Shown: one piece after another, positions 1-11,033 of the stretch
How the letters are laid out: each line of letters begins with the position of its first letter
Position numbering within the stretch: the first letter of the stretch is position 1
Assembly: GCA_025529335.1 (NCBI GenBank)
Contig: JAMYHX010000016.1
Coordinates: forward strand, 1 to 64,000
From: Rhizopus sp. PT2906
Taxonomy: Eukaryota > Mucoromycota > Mucoromycetes > Mucorales > Rhizopodaceae
Length of the DNA: 64,000 bases
Reading direction: 5' to 3'
Position numbers and translations under genes: made by a program
The notes under the pieces: generated by a model
What the model was told of the DNA's origin: nothing
The model's input: only the letters and a program-made list of their open reading frames with translations
Databases searched by the model: none

Positions 1-1005
1 AAAAAGGTAAGCATGTTGTCTACAATTTATTCCATATACGTCCAGAAGAAAAATTAACATCGTCTAATTTTAGCGTATTTTCACATAGTTTAGAAAATTA
101 TAAAGCACGGCTTGGAGAGTCCTTTACCATATCTTGTGTCCTCTCTACGTCAACTGTCGTATTGATGATTGCATAAAAATTCTGTTTGGCGCTTGTCTAA
201 ACTAAAAAGTATTATCAGGGTTCAACTAAAAAAAGATAAACGAATAACAAGAATATTTAGTACATAAAATAGGTTGAATGAGAGTAAAGTGACTGATGGA
301 ATTTTATCAATGAAAACTAATGATTCTATAAGCATATAAAGCAAAAGCATTCGCGTCACAAGTCACGAAGAAGATTGTAAAGCAAAGTAGAGTACTTTAT
401 TGGGAATGATTTCAAGTGAAGAATGAGAGCACCCTTAGACTATTTAGAAAGTAGGTTCGATAACATATGTAAGAAAGTTCAATAAACAAATTTGAAGGTG
501 TAAGGAGATAATTCTTTTGTTTGCGAGACTTGATAATGCTAATGCTCCGATTGTTGGTAATATTACTTGGTTCCGGGTCTAATCCATAGATTGTCTTAAT
601 ATCATGAGTATCAAATCTTGAGAGCTGTTTCAGTTTGCACTAACAAAAAAAGGTATTAGAGCTTGTTCACACAGAAAAAAAAAATAAAGATGGCAATATT
701 GGTAGAAGGGGTTGCCTGTCGTAAAGCAACAGTATAAATACCACCACAATACGAGGGCTCGGTCAGCGCAAGGATAGCGCTCAAGCCCCTAACCACCAAG
801 TTGCGCTAGCTGTCGTCTGAATTTCAAGTCCTTCAACAAACGAGGCGTAGGTCATCTTGCGATCAAGCCCAATCTCACAACAGATGCATTGAAAAAAAAA
901 AATTTTACTTCCCTGTAACAAATACAGTGTTTTTAAAAATTAATGTCGCGCCAAGATGTCGCATTCCTGTATATTTTGTATTGTAAAAATTCAATTTTTG
1001 CGACA
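1..1005. other. AT-rich spacer without a supported gene
   Basis: No convincing reading frame or spliced gene is visible on either strand. The stretch holds short A and T runs and the tRNA-like block described separately. It is probably the accessory flank of the gene fragments that follow. Confidence 0.5.
745..826 (-). other. Possible tRNA-like / SINE-head element
   Basis: Read on the minus strand this block has an A-box-like core (CTTGGTGGTTAGGGGC) and about 35 nt later a B-box-like core (GACCGAGCCC), the spacing of an internal RNA polymerase III promoter. GCGC/GCGC pairings flank the A-box part. I could not fold a full cloverleaf with a clean acceptor stem and anticodon loop, so a functional tRNA is unlikely. 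A tRNA-derived SINE head or chance similarity are the alternatives. Confidence 0.25.
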
Positions 1006-1053
1006 TTACTTTCTGGAAATACTGTACTTGAAAGCAGCAAAAGGTCTAAAATT

Positions 1054-2738
1054 TTGGATTTTTTTTTTTGTAATTAAAGCATTAGACACACCTAAACTAC
1101 GACCAGAATGGTGACATAAGCGATCCAATGGCCAATCAAAGTGGCTATTCGGTGGCGCCCTCACTAACAAATCCTCCCGTAGTTGTCTTTGAAATTTGTC
1201 GGCCAGATTAAAATTGTTTCTCTCTACAAACATCACTGTTAGTAAACATATAATTGAGGTACAAATAGTGCTTACTCTATGCGTCTCAAAGCTATACTCT
1301 TCCGTTAAGCATTGAAAAGGAATTTTGAGCTTACTGTTGTATGCTTGCTCTAATAAGCCATACATACAATCACTCCCACTGAGCAGCGCGAAAACTATCA
1401 ATGATTAAGAGCATTAATAGGTTTATGCATACTCAGTTACGACTTACCGATTCCATGACTGGGTCTTGGTAGAGTGCTCCAGGTTTTGATGTTATATTTA
1501 GCTGCTTCTTTTAAAAATTGCAAGTTCGAACACGGCGGCTTGTGGCTGTTGTTCTTTGCATTGTCGTAGTCAGAGATTTTTTCGTATTTTTCTTTATCAA
1601 AAATATCGATATATATCCCAAGAATTTTTCTAAATGACCCATTCAAGTTAGTCAAGTGTGAAAATGCAACATTTTATATGAACATACTAGTAATATTGTT
1701 CAAAACTGTCTATTTAGATATCCAAATCTTCAAACTTCTTATATTGTATTACGCCATCTGCTGCTTTATTAGCTAGTGTATTGAAGTAAGTTGACATAAA
1801 GATATGGCAGGTAAAAAAGTTATCCATTAGCTTACCAATGGACCTTTCGTTGTATGTACTGGTTTGCTCTTCCTTTGCGTTCCTCAGAAAACCCAACAAA
1901 GTTCTATACAGATATAATCTTACGTTTCTTGTTCGGTGTATAGAAATATCTATATAATATGATAAGATTATATAATAAAATGAAGCAATTATTTATATAT
2001 ACTTTGAATTATTGTGTCTGTGTAGCTGCTGGCAAGCGCTATGTGCATACGATCTAAAACAGGAATCTCGTAAAGGTACTCTGTCGTAAAGTGATCAGTA
2101 GGTTATGCTAAATCTATCTTTTGGCACTATCCTGTCGTTAGAGGGCATTTTCTGGTCGCATTGAATTTTTCATAGCATTCATCAATGACGTTAATGAGTT
2201 TCTGGGCATATCAAGTAAGTAAATGTAGACAGCATACAAGTGAAACTTACAATTCTACTGTTTAGGCTATTGGGATCTTGCGCAACTTTTCTATAGCAAT
2301 GTGTCCAGAATTTGTGTGTTGTTACAAGTGGAAACTGGTCTTTTTTACAGCCTTTTTCAATCCAATTACTTATAATAAATAACCCTAAATTCATTGCATC
2401 TGCACGTAATAGCGAGAATTCTTCTGCCAACTTTCTCAGAATTTGCTAATGGCGCGAAAAGAAAAACGTATATGTGAGTAATAGATCTACGTTCCTTTGC
2501 ATTCAAAATTACGTACTCGGTACTCTTTATAGCCTTGATTTAAAAGTGAGGATACCTTACACTTTCGAGTAAAGTGGGTATAATCAGGCTGTAATGAAAT
2601 GCCTTCTATCGAACATTCGCCTTGTGTTTTTTGTCTTTTAGACTTGGGTGTGGAAGATGACGGTGTTGGTCTTTTGGTTATATTGGAATTGAGCTTCAGA
2701 GGGAAGTAATTCAATGTAGTGTATAACTTACGTGGCAT
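1054..2738 (-). CDS. Multi-exon protein of unknown function
   Basis: I do not recognise the family. The 5' exon (2738-2517, 74 codons, begins MPRKLYTTLNYFPLK) joins in phase to 2445-2251 (65 codons, contains SNWIEKGCKKDQFPL) by GT/AG signals. Further downstream coding pieces lie near 1899-1714 and 1655-1448, and the last joins in phase to an exon from about 1399 (contains LDRLCHHSGRSLG) through a GTAAG...TAG intron. The middle joins are not resolved. The first exon is Ser/Thr/Lys rich with a basic PKSKRQK stretch that could act in the nucleus. The next gene is a transposase remnant, so this may be a lineage-specific or multicopy accessory gene. It could also be partly decayed. The 3' end is approximate. 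Confidence 0.4.
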
Positions 2739-3159
2739 TTCGTTAAATAAAAGAAGAGAAAAGCAAATTCAACATCTTTAACAACAGTATCTATGTTATT
2801 GTTGTTAGATGTGAAGTCTAAATTACTGATATGTAAAAGTAGTAACAACGACTGCATTTTGACGACAAATCAAAAGATTTTCCTTTGCTATACCAGAAAG
2901 AGTAACAATCTCACGGTACCCTTGTTTATATTAACTCATGGTAGTCATCATATAGGCTTTGCCATCTCTTTCACTCCTTTTTTTTACTGCCATTCAAGTA
3001 ACTTTGGGTACCTTATTGTTGTCTTTATTGGAGAATTAAAAAAGATAAAATGAACTTTAAGCATGAACGAATCATCATCGTCGATATCACTAAATATTGT
3101 AGTTTACTTTTAATACCCTTACCCATATTTGGACAGAGAACATTCGACTTTTACTGGAA

Positions 3160-3880
3160 ACACAGCAAGAAACAATACTGCTTATAGGGGAATGATGGCC
3201 GCACTGAAGGGTTTAATATATGAGAGACCAAAGAGAGTTATTTACTCAGAAGCTTTTATAGTTCCAAAAAACTTTTGGCGAGTATAAAGAGCTTATGATG
3301 TACCTTTTGAGACATTATCTTAAATATGACAAGTTCATACATTGATCTGCTGCTTACCAACCTTATATTTTCACCAATATGAAAAGCTGGTACAACCAAC
3401 TGATGACAAACTATTTACAAAGAAAGAGAAACAGAAGTCTGGATCGCTTAGTCTTGTTTGATGATGTTCATACCGATCTTATGCACATTACCGCAGGGAT
3501 GTCTGCTAATATCAGACGTATGAGCTCAGAGACTAGAGAGGCAAGAAAGAGGATGATTGCAACAGAAGAGATCAATGAGCTGTCATTAGAAGATATGGTG
3601 CAGAAAGTGCATATTGATGAAGAAATTTGTTATATTGTCTTCATGACGCAAGCTGTATACGATATATCAACTGAACAACGAATGATGACTGCATGCAATT
3701 GTATAGACTTTCAACGAAATAGGCGTGCCTGTAAGCATATGTATTTGGTTTATCACTTCGATATCGCATTTTCTTCCACGTCGCTCATGTCAATCGTAAT
3801 CTTTTCAGGACAGAGACTGGCAGAATGTTTTAAATGGTAGAGCCAGTGACTTACAGACAACAAAAGATCTATCAGTAGTG
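3160..3880 (+). pseudogene. Mutator-like transposase, C-terminal half with SWIM zinc finger (decayed)
   Basis: Translation shows MAALKGLIYERPKR, then after a frameshift FGEYKELMMYLLRHYLKYDK, an in-frame TGA at 3343-3345, and a continuous frame from 3379 to the SWIM signature CNCIDFQRNRRACKH (C-x-C-x9-C-x-H). This order is that of the C-terminal half of MULE transposases, where the SWIM finger follows the catalytic core. A short intron-like gap ending TTTTCAG lies near 3810. The frameshift and stop mean it cannot encode a full protein. The matching catalytic half lies on the opposite strand immediately downstream, which is abnormal for a single intact element. Confidence 0.7.
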
Positions 3881-4424
3881 AAGAGAAATGCAACAGGACA
3901 GCCAGCTCCAGTTTCTGCATGCCTGATCACCAAAGTATACAAGAGGCCATCTTTAAATGCAGTCGTATTATGCGTTGCATCCAAAGAAAAACCCTTTGTT
4001 TCGGCTAAAAGGGATGCTTGCCAAGCTGAGCAGAATCCAAAGGTGAATGAACTGTCGTAGTCATTGTCGATGAATACATTGTAATTCTTTGTTTCGAAGT
4101 GGTTCAACCAGAGTTTGGCAGATGCTTTCTGATCGTCATGCCTCTTGTAGGCTCTTTCAAGTACTTTTCTGAAGATGTTGTGCACATCTTCACTATAAAT
4201 AAATTTATCTTGATGGAGAATGCTTGCTGCAGCTTCATTGTGAGAGCGAAATGCTCTATGAATAGCAAAGCGTATGCTTCTTGTATTGTATCCTTCTTGC
4301 AGTCGCTGAAGGATAGCTTCTTTGACAACTGCAGACAGAGGAAGGTACTGAAGATCCTCTGCAGAACCGAGCACATGACAGTGGTTACCATCCACTGTGA
4401 TAATCACTTCCTCAGGGTTGCTGA
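3862..4424 (-). pseudogene. Mutator-like transposase, catalytic-core half
   Basis: The minus-strand frame from about 4424 (after an intron 3' end TTATTTCAG) to 3862 encodes a MULE core: EDVHNIFRKVLERAYKRHDD, SFTFGFCSAWQASLL, the first catalytic aspartate in GFSLDATHNTT, and GCPVAFLFTTD. After TTDRS the similarity to the family stops and the frame runs into unrelated sequence. The second catalytic Asp and the Glu are missing, so this is a truncated remnant. It meets the SWIM half tail to tail near 3862-3880. Confidence 0.7.
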
Positions 4425-4609
4425 AATAACAAGTTGGACTTTGATCGCTTGGAGGTTATCAAGCACAAAAGGGAAGAAGATGGAATTGTAGCAGATACCC
4501 AGGATTTCCTAAATCAACAAATACGACCTAGAACGAGCAGATCGTATGGATATGAATGGCGTTTTTTGTCAACTGGTTCCATAACAATCAATCGCCGAAG
4601 TGAACAGTG
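4423..4609 (+). other. Short open segment beside the transposase remnant
   Basis: A plus-strand frame of about 60 codons ends in TGA and reads NKLDFDRLEVIKHKREEDG and later RSYGYEWRFLSTGS. It looks coding in composition but has no start and no family I recognise. It may be a further displaced piece of the transposon or part of another disrupted gene. Confidence 0.25.
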
Positions 4610-4954
4610 AATATGGGGTGGCCACCTGCCCTAACAATTTACTCAATCATATCAAGCAATGGTGGAACTCTAATCAGTAGACTTCAATTACCCTCCCAAA
4701 AAAAAAAATTGAATCGATGCTTGCTAAGAAATATGTAGAATATATGTAGTTGTGTTTTTTATTATACTGAAAAATAAAGCGGCTTTAGGAGTGTTATACC
4801 ACCACATCTTCGTTATTCACTTTGGCAACTGCCTGATTCGCGGCTGATTTGACCATCCATGACACTTGAACAGTCACGCATTGACTATTTTATAATTTCA
4901 GGTGTACACAGGCATCACTTTAAAGGACAACTTTCTCTCATTCTTTTTAAAAAC
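4610..4954. other. Spacer and 5' region of the helical-repeat gene
   Basis: AT-rich, with no gene seen. It presumably holds the promoter and leader of the following plus-strand gene. Confidence 0.4.
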
Positions 4955-7912
4955 ATGGATCTGCGTAATCTGCTTAATCAGAATGACGAAAGCAGCAGTA
5001 GTAATGATAATAGTAACCTATCGCTTAATGACCTTAAAAGATTACTATCAGCTGGCGATAATTCAAAGTCTATTGAGAAAATTACCAATGCCACGTTTGC
5101 TTTTCCACATTCAAAACACGAGTCTTTTGTTTTTTTTAATGTCTTTATACAACTGCTGCTTTCTATTACACATGAAGAAGACCTTTACGATACAAATTAT
5201 ACAAGATCGATTATTATCGATTCTTTACGTACATGCATTAATGGACTCCTAAGGCAATTTGGCATGAGCTGGCTACTTGAAATTTCTCAGCACTTTAATT
5301 TGAAGACATGGATCGCTTTACACAGTAGCAAAGATATCAGTATTCTCATTTATCTCTATGGACTTGTTCTCGCTCTATCAAGAAAATCTGAAATTATGTA
5401 TACTCCAGAGTGGATCGAAGGATTGGTCAACTTTATTCAATCAGACACGCATGAAGTGATTACACATCTTTGGCTAAGTGCTTGTACTCTAGATGACGCG
5501 CACAATAAGGACGACTTTAAGAACTTATTTGTACATACTATGGAAACTAGACTAGAAACACAGCAAGAAATGGAGCGAAAACGATTGACAGAGGCACTAC
5601 GGCACATGCTGTTGTTATTGAAAAATGCAGACACTGAGTACCTTGCAGCTCGAGTGGATCAACAGCTTGGAAACGCACTCACAAGACCACCCTTCACAAA
5701 AGACGAATTTATGATTGGAATGATGCAACTAGAGGCCTACAGTCTATCAAAACACGGTCTACTTTATCCTAAACTATACCATATCTTTAAGAAAGTCAAT
5801 AATACAAATGGTAAAAAAAAATATACTTCAGTCTTTACCCATGTAATAGATCTAACGCTTTTTTTAAAAAAAAATTAAGAAAAGGCTGGCAGAACCTCAG
5901 GGAAGAACCCACTTATGGACTATGCTCCTTTGCTTTCTCCACCTAGCGATAACCAGCTTTATACCCAAAAATGTGTGATGGACGCATCCTGTTTTTGGAC
6001 ACGAAAATTAGGTGATATGATACCTGAAGAATTCGATTTACACATGAAAAACTTGATCATACAACATTATCCAACAGAACAAAAGACCATCCTGGACTTG
6101 ACGTTGGCCAACTGGGCTGTGAGAGACCGATTCAGACGACATCGAGACTTGATCATTGATACTCTCATCTCTTTGCTAAAGAAACCTCGGTATAATAACC
6201 GCACAGCGCCTTTTTATGCGTTTATACAGCTATTCAATCTACAGGAGGAACAATTGCAGCTGACAGACAGTAACACATACAAAGTGAAATCAGGTGCCTT
6301 AATTGACGTTGTCCAATTTGGCAACTGTGCAGATCAGAGTTTAGTGGAAGGTTGTCTTTTGATTCTAAAGAGGATAACCGAAGCAGAGACGACCTATTCG
6401 AGTAAACTGGAGAACTGGGTTGGAGACTGCTTACGGATTACAAAACCAGATGTTGCTCAACGGTATATTGAATGGCTATGCAAACAAATACGAGAAAAAC
6501 AGACGCATTCGATATACGCGCGATATCTGCTTACGGCATTAAAGGAAACACCGCATCTATCCATCCACATCGTTCCGGTTCTACTACGCTATTTCGATGA
6601 AAAGATGCTACACTGGCTATTGACCTCACCAGATCCAAAAGTAGCAAGCAAGATTTTTTCACATTATTTTGGAGATGGAGCGCAGGCATCAAAGCATTTA
6701 CTGGTACATGACTTGTATACAAGTAAATCCAGTGCATTTATGAATAAGCTCTTTTCGTACCTAAGCGATGAAATGCCTGATACAAGTCCGTCATCTCCCA
6801 AGTCAAGAGCATGGTTTAAAAATCATTTCTTGGGCCCCATGCTGTCGGTGGCCGGTCGTGGCGATAACAACAATGTTGCAGCCTATTTCTTTCAACAGTT
6901 GTTCAAAACCAGCAGAGATTTCGAATGGTACTTTCAAACACCACTCGTGGATCAACAGCTTCCATTCTCATTTCTAGATATTTCTAAATCACACGACATA
7001 TATACCATTCGACATACAGGGCTTGCTTCTGCCTTACAAGAGATGGCTCGACTGGAAGAAAATGAAAAGAAGGAGCTTGTCAAGATGTGGTTTAGTCTTT
7101 GGACAACGCCCCAAGAAAGTTCTTACCGGTTTACTGTCCCTGTCAGCTGGATACTTCAGTGCTCTGGCCTTTATGATCAGGCGCCTGTTGTGGTAAAACA
7201 AATGATAAAACAGTTTATAAAGATCGGTATGGATACCATGAATCAACAAAATTCCTTGGAAAGAAGCTTTGTGGATCGCATGATGGACTTGGTCTTGTTA
7301 TCGGATACCCCCGAGCCTGACAGTTTATTTGACCTGTTCTTGTCGGTTGCTATTGATGAATCAACACGATCATCGGCTCAGACTATTCAGGAGCAGATAA
7401 TGACAGATATTGTCAACGTGCTTGTGGAGATATCAGAGGAATTGGAGATCGAAATGAGGCTTCTGTCCACCTCAGCAGAGCAGCAGCCAACGAATACTAC
7501 ACGAATGAAGGAGCCAAGGAGAAAGGTGACAAAAAGGAGAAATATCAAAAAGATGAGAAAGCTTCTACTGAAACAACAAGCTGAACTTGAAGAGTCTTTA
7601 CAAAAATCAGTTCAAAGTGGAGAACGATCCGTCAAGGCGCTGACGACGCTTGCTCAGCGCGCCTTAAATTTCCTACTGTCTCTTTTAAACCAAACAGCGG
7701 TTGATAACTTGAAGCAGGATATACAATATAAGCTGATACACATGCCGTTATTCTATGAACCATTGGCTAAATTAGCTAGCTTGATTCGTCAACCCGAGGA
7801 TTTACAAGAAGATATACAAACAATGATAGAGACCAGTCTAAGTTTCTTAAAGAACCATAATGATGAAAACATGTATACAGTAGCTCAAAACATTCTACAA
7901 AGCGCATTGTAA
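4955..7912 (+). CDS. Large alpha-helical repeat protein (ARM/HEAT-like), function not assigned
   Basis: Two exons. The first runs from ATG 4955 (MDLRNLLNQNDESSSS) to a donor at 5811. Two acceptors are phase-compatible, ending at 5879 or at 5900 (CAG), and both lead into the frame reading MDYAPLLSPPSDNQ and on to TAA at 7912. An upstream in-frame ATG at 4859 is less likely because the MDLRNLL start follows a normal AT-rich leader. The product is about 945 residues, almost wholly alpha-helical and without enzyme motifs. A basic coiled-coil stretch near residue 820 (RRKVTKRRNIKKMRKLLLKQ) may bind nucleic acid or a partner. A subunit of a large nuclear complex such as Integrator is a guess from size and helical character only. 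The 3' end converges on MET1 with under 70 bp between. Confidence 0.75.
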
Positions 7913-7979
7913 ATAAAGGCCTTTATTTTAAAATAATGATGTATTTTATTATTTACACAAGAATTATAACTATACACTC

Positions 7980-9560
7980 CTAATAAATAGACTCTGGATC
8001 ATGTAATTGTAACAAATTGGATCCACAAATCACCTGTTCACCTTGTTTATCTGTCATATTTCCAGAATATGTCACTATATTTGCCACAACACCTTCTGTT
8101 CCCTTATTTTCATGTTTCAATACATCAATAGCATGTCCGACCACGAGCAACCCAGGAGGTCGACTTCCTCCACACCGTTCGAGTATGCTAGCAATTCTCG
8201 AGAGTGGACCATAGATCACTCTTTGATCCTTGCAGCTTGCTCTTTCGATGATAGCGCATGGTATATCTGCTGGATAATTCTGTTTGGATATCAAATCATG
8301 AGTGATTGCTTCTAATCGATGAATAGCCATCAAGAACACATCTGTACGGTGCTTTTCGTAGGTTGGTAGAGGAGCCGGAGACTTTTGAGCCCCCGTGCCT
8401 GTCGTGACCAAGAATTGAGACGCTACCGAGCGATGCGTGAGTGGTATGCCTGCCAAGAGAGGCGCAGCGACAGAAGAAGAAATACCAGGGATGACACGAG
8501 GGATGATGTTGTGTTTGCGAAAGAACAAGACTTCTTCTCCACCCCGTCCAAATAAGTAAGGATCACCTTGCTTTAATCGCACGACCTTCTTTCCTTGTCG
8601 AATGGCCTTCAATGCCAATTCATTAAACTCCTCTTGTGCCGCATCCGCGTTACCTGGGAACTTGCGTGCTATCTTGAGTTCACATTCAACAAGAGCCACC
8701 ACTTCTTCGGGCACGATCTTATCTGAGAGGACAAGGTCAGCTTCCTTGATCGCTTGATGAGCGGCGACCGTCAAGAGTCCTGGATCTCCTGTACCAGCGC
8801 CTACCAACGTAATCGACCCTTCTCTTGTTTCGTTTGATGTGACTGAGCTTTCGTAACCTTCGTCGTGGTGATATGCCTCTAATAGATCGTTCATGTCTTT
8901 ATCCGACAGTTGTGCCAATCGTTCCATACTCCAGTATTCACAGATTTGAGCCAGCCACTTCATTCGTCTGATACTTGCTGCTGAACTTGGATCTGAAGCA
9001 CGAATCTTTTTGCGAAGTAAGCCCATTTTTCTGACAGCGTCGCCTAGATGAGGAGGCAATGTGGAAGCGATGTGACGACGGATCCGGTTGGATAGTTTAG
9101 AGGCTTGACCATTGGTAGACACAGAGACCTGAAGTGATTGATCTCGGTAGGTCGAAGTCATGAAGAAATCACATAGATGAGTCTGATCTGAGACATTGAC
9201 TGGAACCCTGTGTTGACGGAAATGCTTGACGACAGAGTCTATATCCAACTGCCCCAAAAGATCACCTGTACTACAGCAAATGAATGCAAGATCAAACGTT
9301 TGACTGGTCAATACATTAGAGTTGAATTCGGATCCCAGTAGGATGACTTGGTGATTCTCGACTCTATACTTTAACTCGGGACACATACGATCAGGATTTG
9401 CAATCAAGAAAACACGAGCGTCTGCTTCTAAGCAAGAAAAAGCACGATTGGCAGCAATGGGGTTGTCACCGATAATGAGCATATTTTTTTGGTGGCCTTG
9501 AAAGGCAAGCATGAGTGATGCGCCTGGCTGAGGTATAGGAAACGTAGTATGTTCGACCAT
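7980..9560 (-). CDS. MET1: Siroheme synthase: uroporphyrinogen-III C-methyltransferase with Met8-like N-terminal domain
   Basis: Single-exon gene of 526 codons. The C-terminal half (from about residue 250) is an SAM-dependent tetrapyrrole methylase: VGAGTGDPGLLT is the SAM-binding loop, and VRLKQGDPYLFGRGGEE and PGISSSVAAPLLAGIPLTHR are family motifs. It methylates uroporphyrinogen III to precorrin-2. The N-terminal half resembles the precorrin-2 dehydrogenase/ferrochelatase fold (LIIGDNPIAANRAF, VNVSDQTHLCDFF), giving a CysG-like layout. Siroheme is the cofactor of sulfite and nitrite reductase, so the role is in sulfate and possibly nitrate assimilation. I chose ATG 9560 (MVEHTTFPIP) because the 20 residues added by ATG 9620 are Phe/Ser-rich and read like a leader. 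Whether the N-terminal domain is active cannot be told from sequence alone; its nucleotide-binding glycines look reduced. Confidence 0.93.
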   Translation of the reverse strand: MVEHTTFPIPQPGASLMLAFQGHQKNMLIIGDNPIAANRAFSCLEADARVFLIANPDRMCPELKYRVENHQVILLGSEFNSNVLTSQTFDLAFICCSTGDLLGQLDIDSVVKHFRQHRVPVNVSDQTHLCDFFMTSTYRDQSLQVSVSTNGQASKLSNRIRRHIASTLPPHLGDAVRKMGLLRKKIRASDPSSAASIRRMKWLAQICEYWSMERLAQLSDKDMNDLLEAYHHDEGYESSVTSNETREGSITLVGAGTGDPGLLTVAAHQAIKEADLVLSDKIVPEEVVALVECELKIARKFPGNADAAQEEFNELALKAIRQGKKVVRLKQGDPYLFGRGGEEVLFFRKHNIIPRVIPGISSSVAAPLLAGIPLTHRSVASQFLVTTGTGAQKSPAPLPTYEKHRTDVFLMAIHRLEAITHDLISKQNYPADIPCAIIERASCKDQRVIYGPLSRIASILERCGGSRPPGLLVVGHAIDVLKHENKGTEGVVANIVTYSGNMTDKQGEQVICGSNLLQLHDPESIY

Positions 9561-9686
9561 AAAGGATGAAGAAAGAAAAAAGGATGAAAAAAAAAGATGA
9601 GCTTTATTATCAATGATCATTGATAATCATGGCAAATCAAATTGGTCCAAGATGATACAAGTGATCTATTAGCCAATCAAATCGAG

Positions 9687-11033
9687 TTATTTGAATAGGT
9701 TGCAAATTGCGTACTTCAATTGCGTGCTGAACTTGAGTAAGAATAAGTAAGGGACCATAAAGATCCAAATCTGAGCTAATTCTACGATGGAGGTCTTTAA
9801 TTTGATAGGCACAGTGACGCTATTGTCGTCAAATGAGCCTGTTCGATAGAATGTGTCCATCAGTTGATCCTTTTCTGCCCATCTGTCAAAGGTCCACTGG
9901 TTGAATTCCTGCTCATTATGATATGGAATAGAGTCCACCCGATATCGACGTACATGAATATGGATTTGCTTTGGATATTGATTAAAAAAAAAGATGCTTT
10001 GAATAGTAAATACATTTTCTGGTATCTCGTTTGGCTTTATGCCAGAATAGCCAATAGTGAAATCATATACATATTCTATGCTATCTTCCAAAACGGTCGT
10101 ACATAACCTTAATCCAGTTGATCTTGGTAGCAAGGTATAACGATTATCTTTCTAGAAAGAGATATTAGCACATATGCTTAATGACATATCACTATGCTTT
10201 ACCATGTTATTCTTTTCTGCATATTCTTTGGATTTTTTACGAGTACAGTCGGAGATGACAGTTCCTTCAGGAAAGAGTACTAACCACATGGGCAGATGAT
10301 GTCTTTTTGATCTTTGTAGGTTATTGATAATATTGTCCTTATCGAATGCCAACTTTCTTTTTAAAAAGATAAAGTCAAAAAACTTCATTCCCTAATAGAA
10401 ACTAAGTATATTGTTCGATGTAATGATAAACATACCCTTTTGAAAGTATGAGTAAAGTAAGTATTTATGCATTGAGTGAACTTACGTTCCATAAATGGGT
10501 AAATATTCTAAACTTTTCTTTAAAATAATTTTCACTGCACCATGTGCGCCTGCTAAATGTGCAATACCCCAAATATAAATCCAGTCAGCATAAATCTATC
10601 AAATTAGTCAATACCCCTTTCTACACACAGGGGGAATGCTTTTTTTTTTTACTTGATGATTTGCAATGACAATCATTCTTTCTGGAAGATGTAAGCCTGT
10701 AATATGATTTGAGTCATCAGACTGTAAAATATCTTGTACTGGTCCACAACTCTTGTCAAAGGTCAACACGTACTCAGAGGGTGCAAATAGTTCCACCAAG
10801 GCAATTAAGTTTTGAGACCACATTCTCATGGTGTATGAAATGAATTGACGATAGAGTTTATATGAGAATGGATATAGCAGCAAAGAAAAGAGTTGTGTGA
10901 ATACAATACAGGTAGACTGAAAGAATAAGCCAAAATTCACAAATAGAATCTGCATGATAGTATTAGGTGACCATATTGGCTGCGTTGTCGTTATACTTGG
11001 TTTATCAGTCACTGTTGTAGATGCTGTTGACAT
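9687..11033 (-). CDS. Lysophospholipid / 1-acylglycerol-3-phosphate acyltransferase (PlsC, LCLAT1/Cst26 type)
   Basis: Exons 11033-10653, 10595-10486, 10391-10203 and 10151-9687. Motif I, H-x4-D, is built across the first intron (ANHQ joined to IYADW). Motif III-like LVLFPEGT lies in the third exon. Hydrophobic segments near the N-terminus (ILFVNFGLFFQSTCIVF) and the C-terminus suggest an ER membrane protein that acylates lysophospholipids. The second exon ends with two bases of a codon while the third begins in phase 0, so one base is missing. The only canonical repair I see is a 1-nt exon (G at 10436) between two introns, giving a Thr codon after LEYLPIYG. A sequencing indel or an inactivating mutation are the alternatives. 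Confidence 0.88.

Noticed and set aside
3805..4491. Plus-strand open frames of 60 and 130 codons at 3878-4491
   Set aside because: They are antisense shadows of the catalytic transposase frame, which has clear family motifs.
10152..11033. Acyltransferase locus as two or three separate small genes
   Set aside because: The H-x4-D motif completed across the intron and the EGT motif downstream show a single gene.
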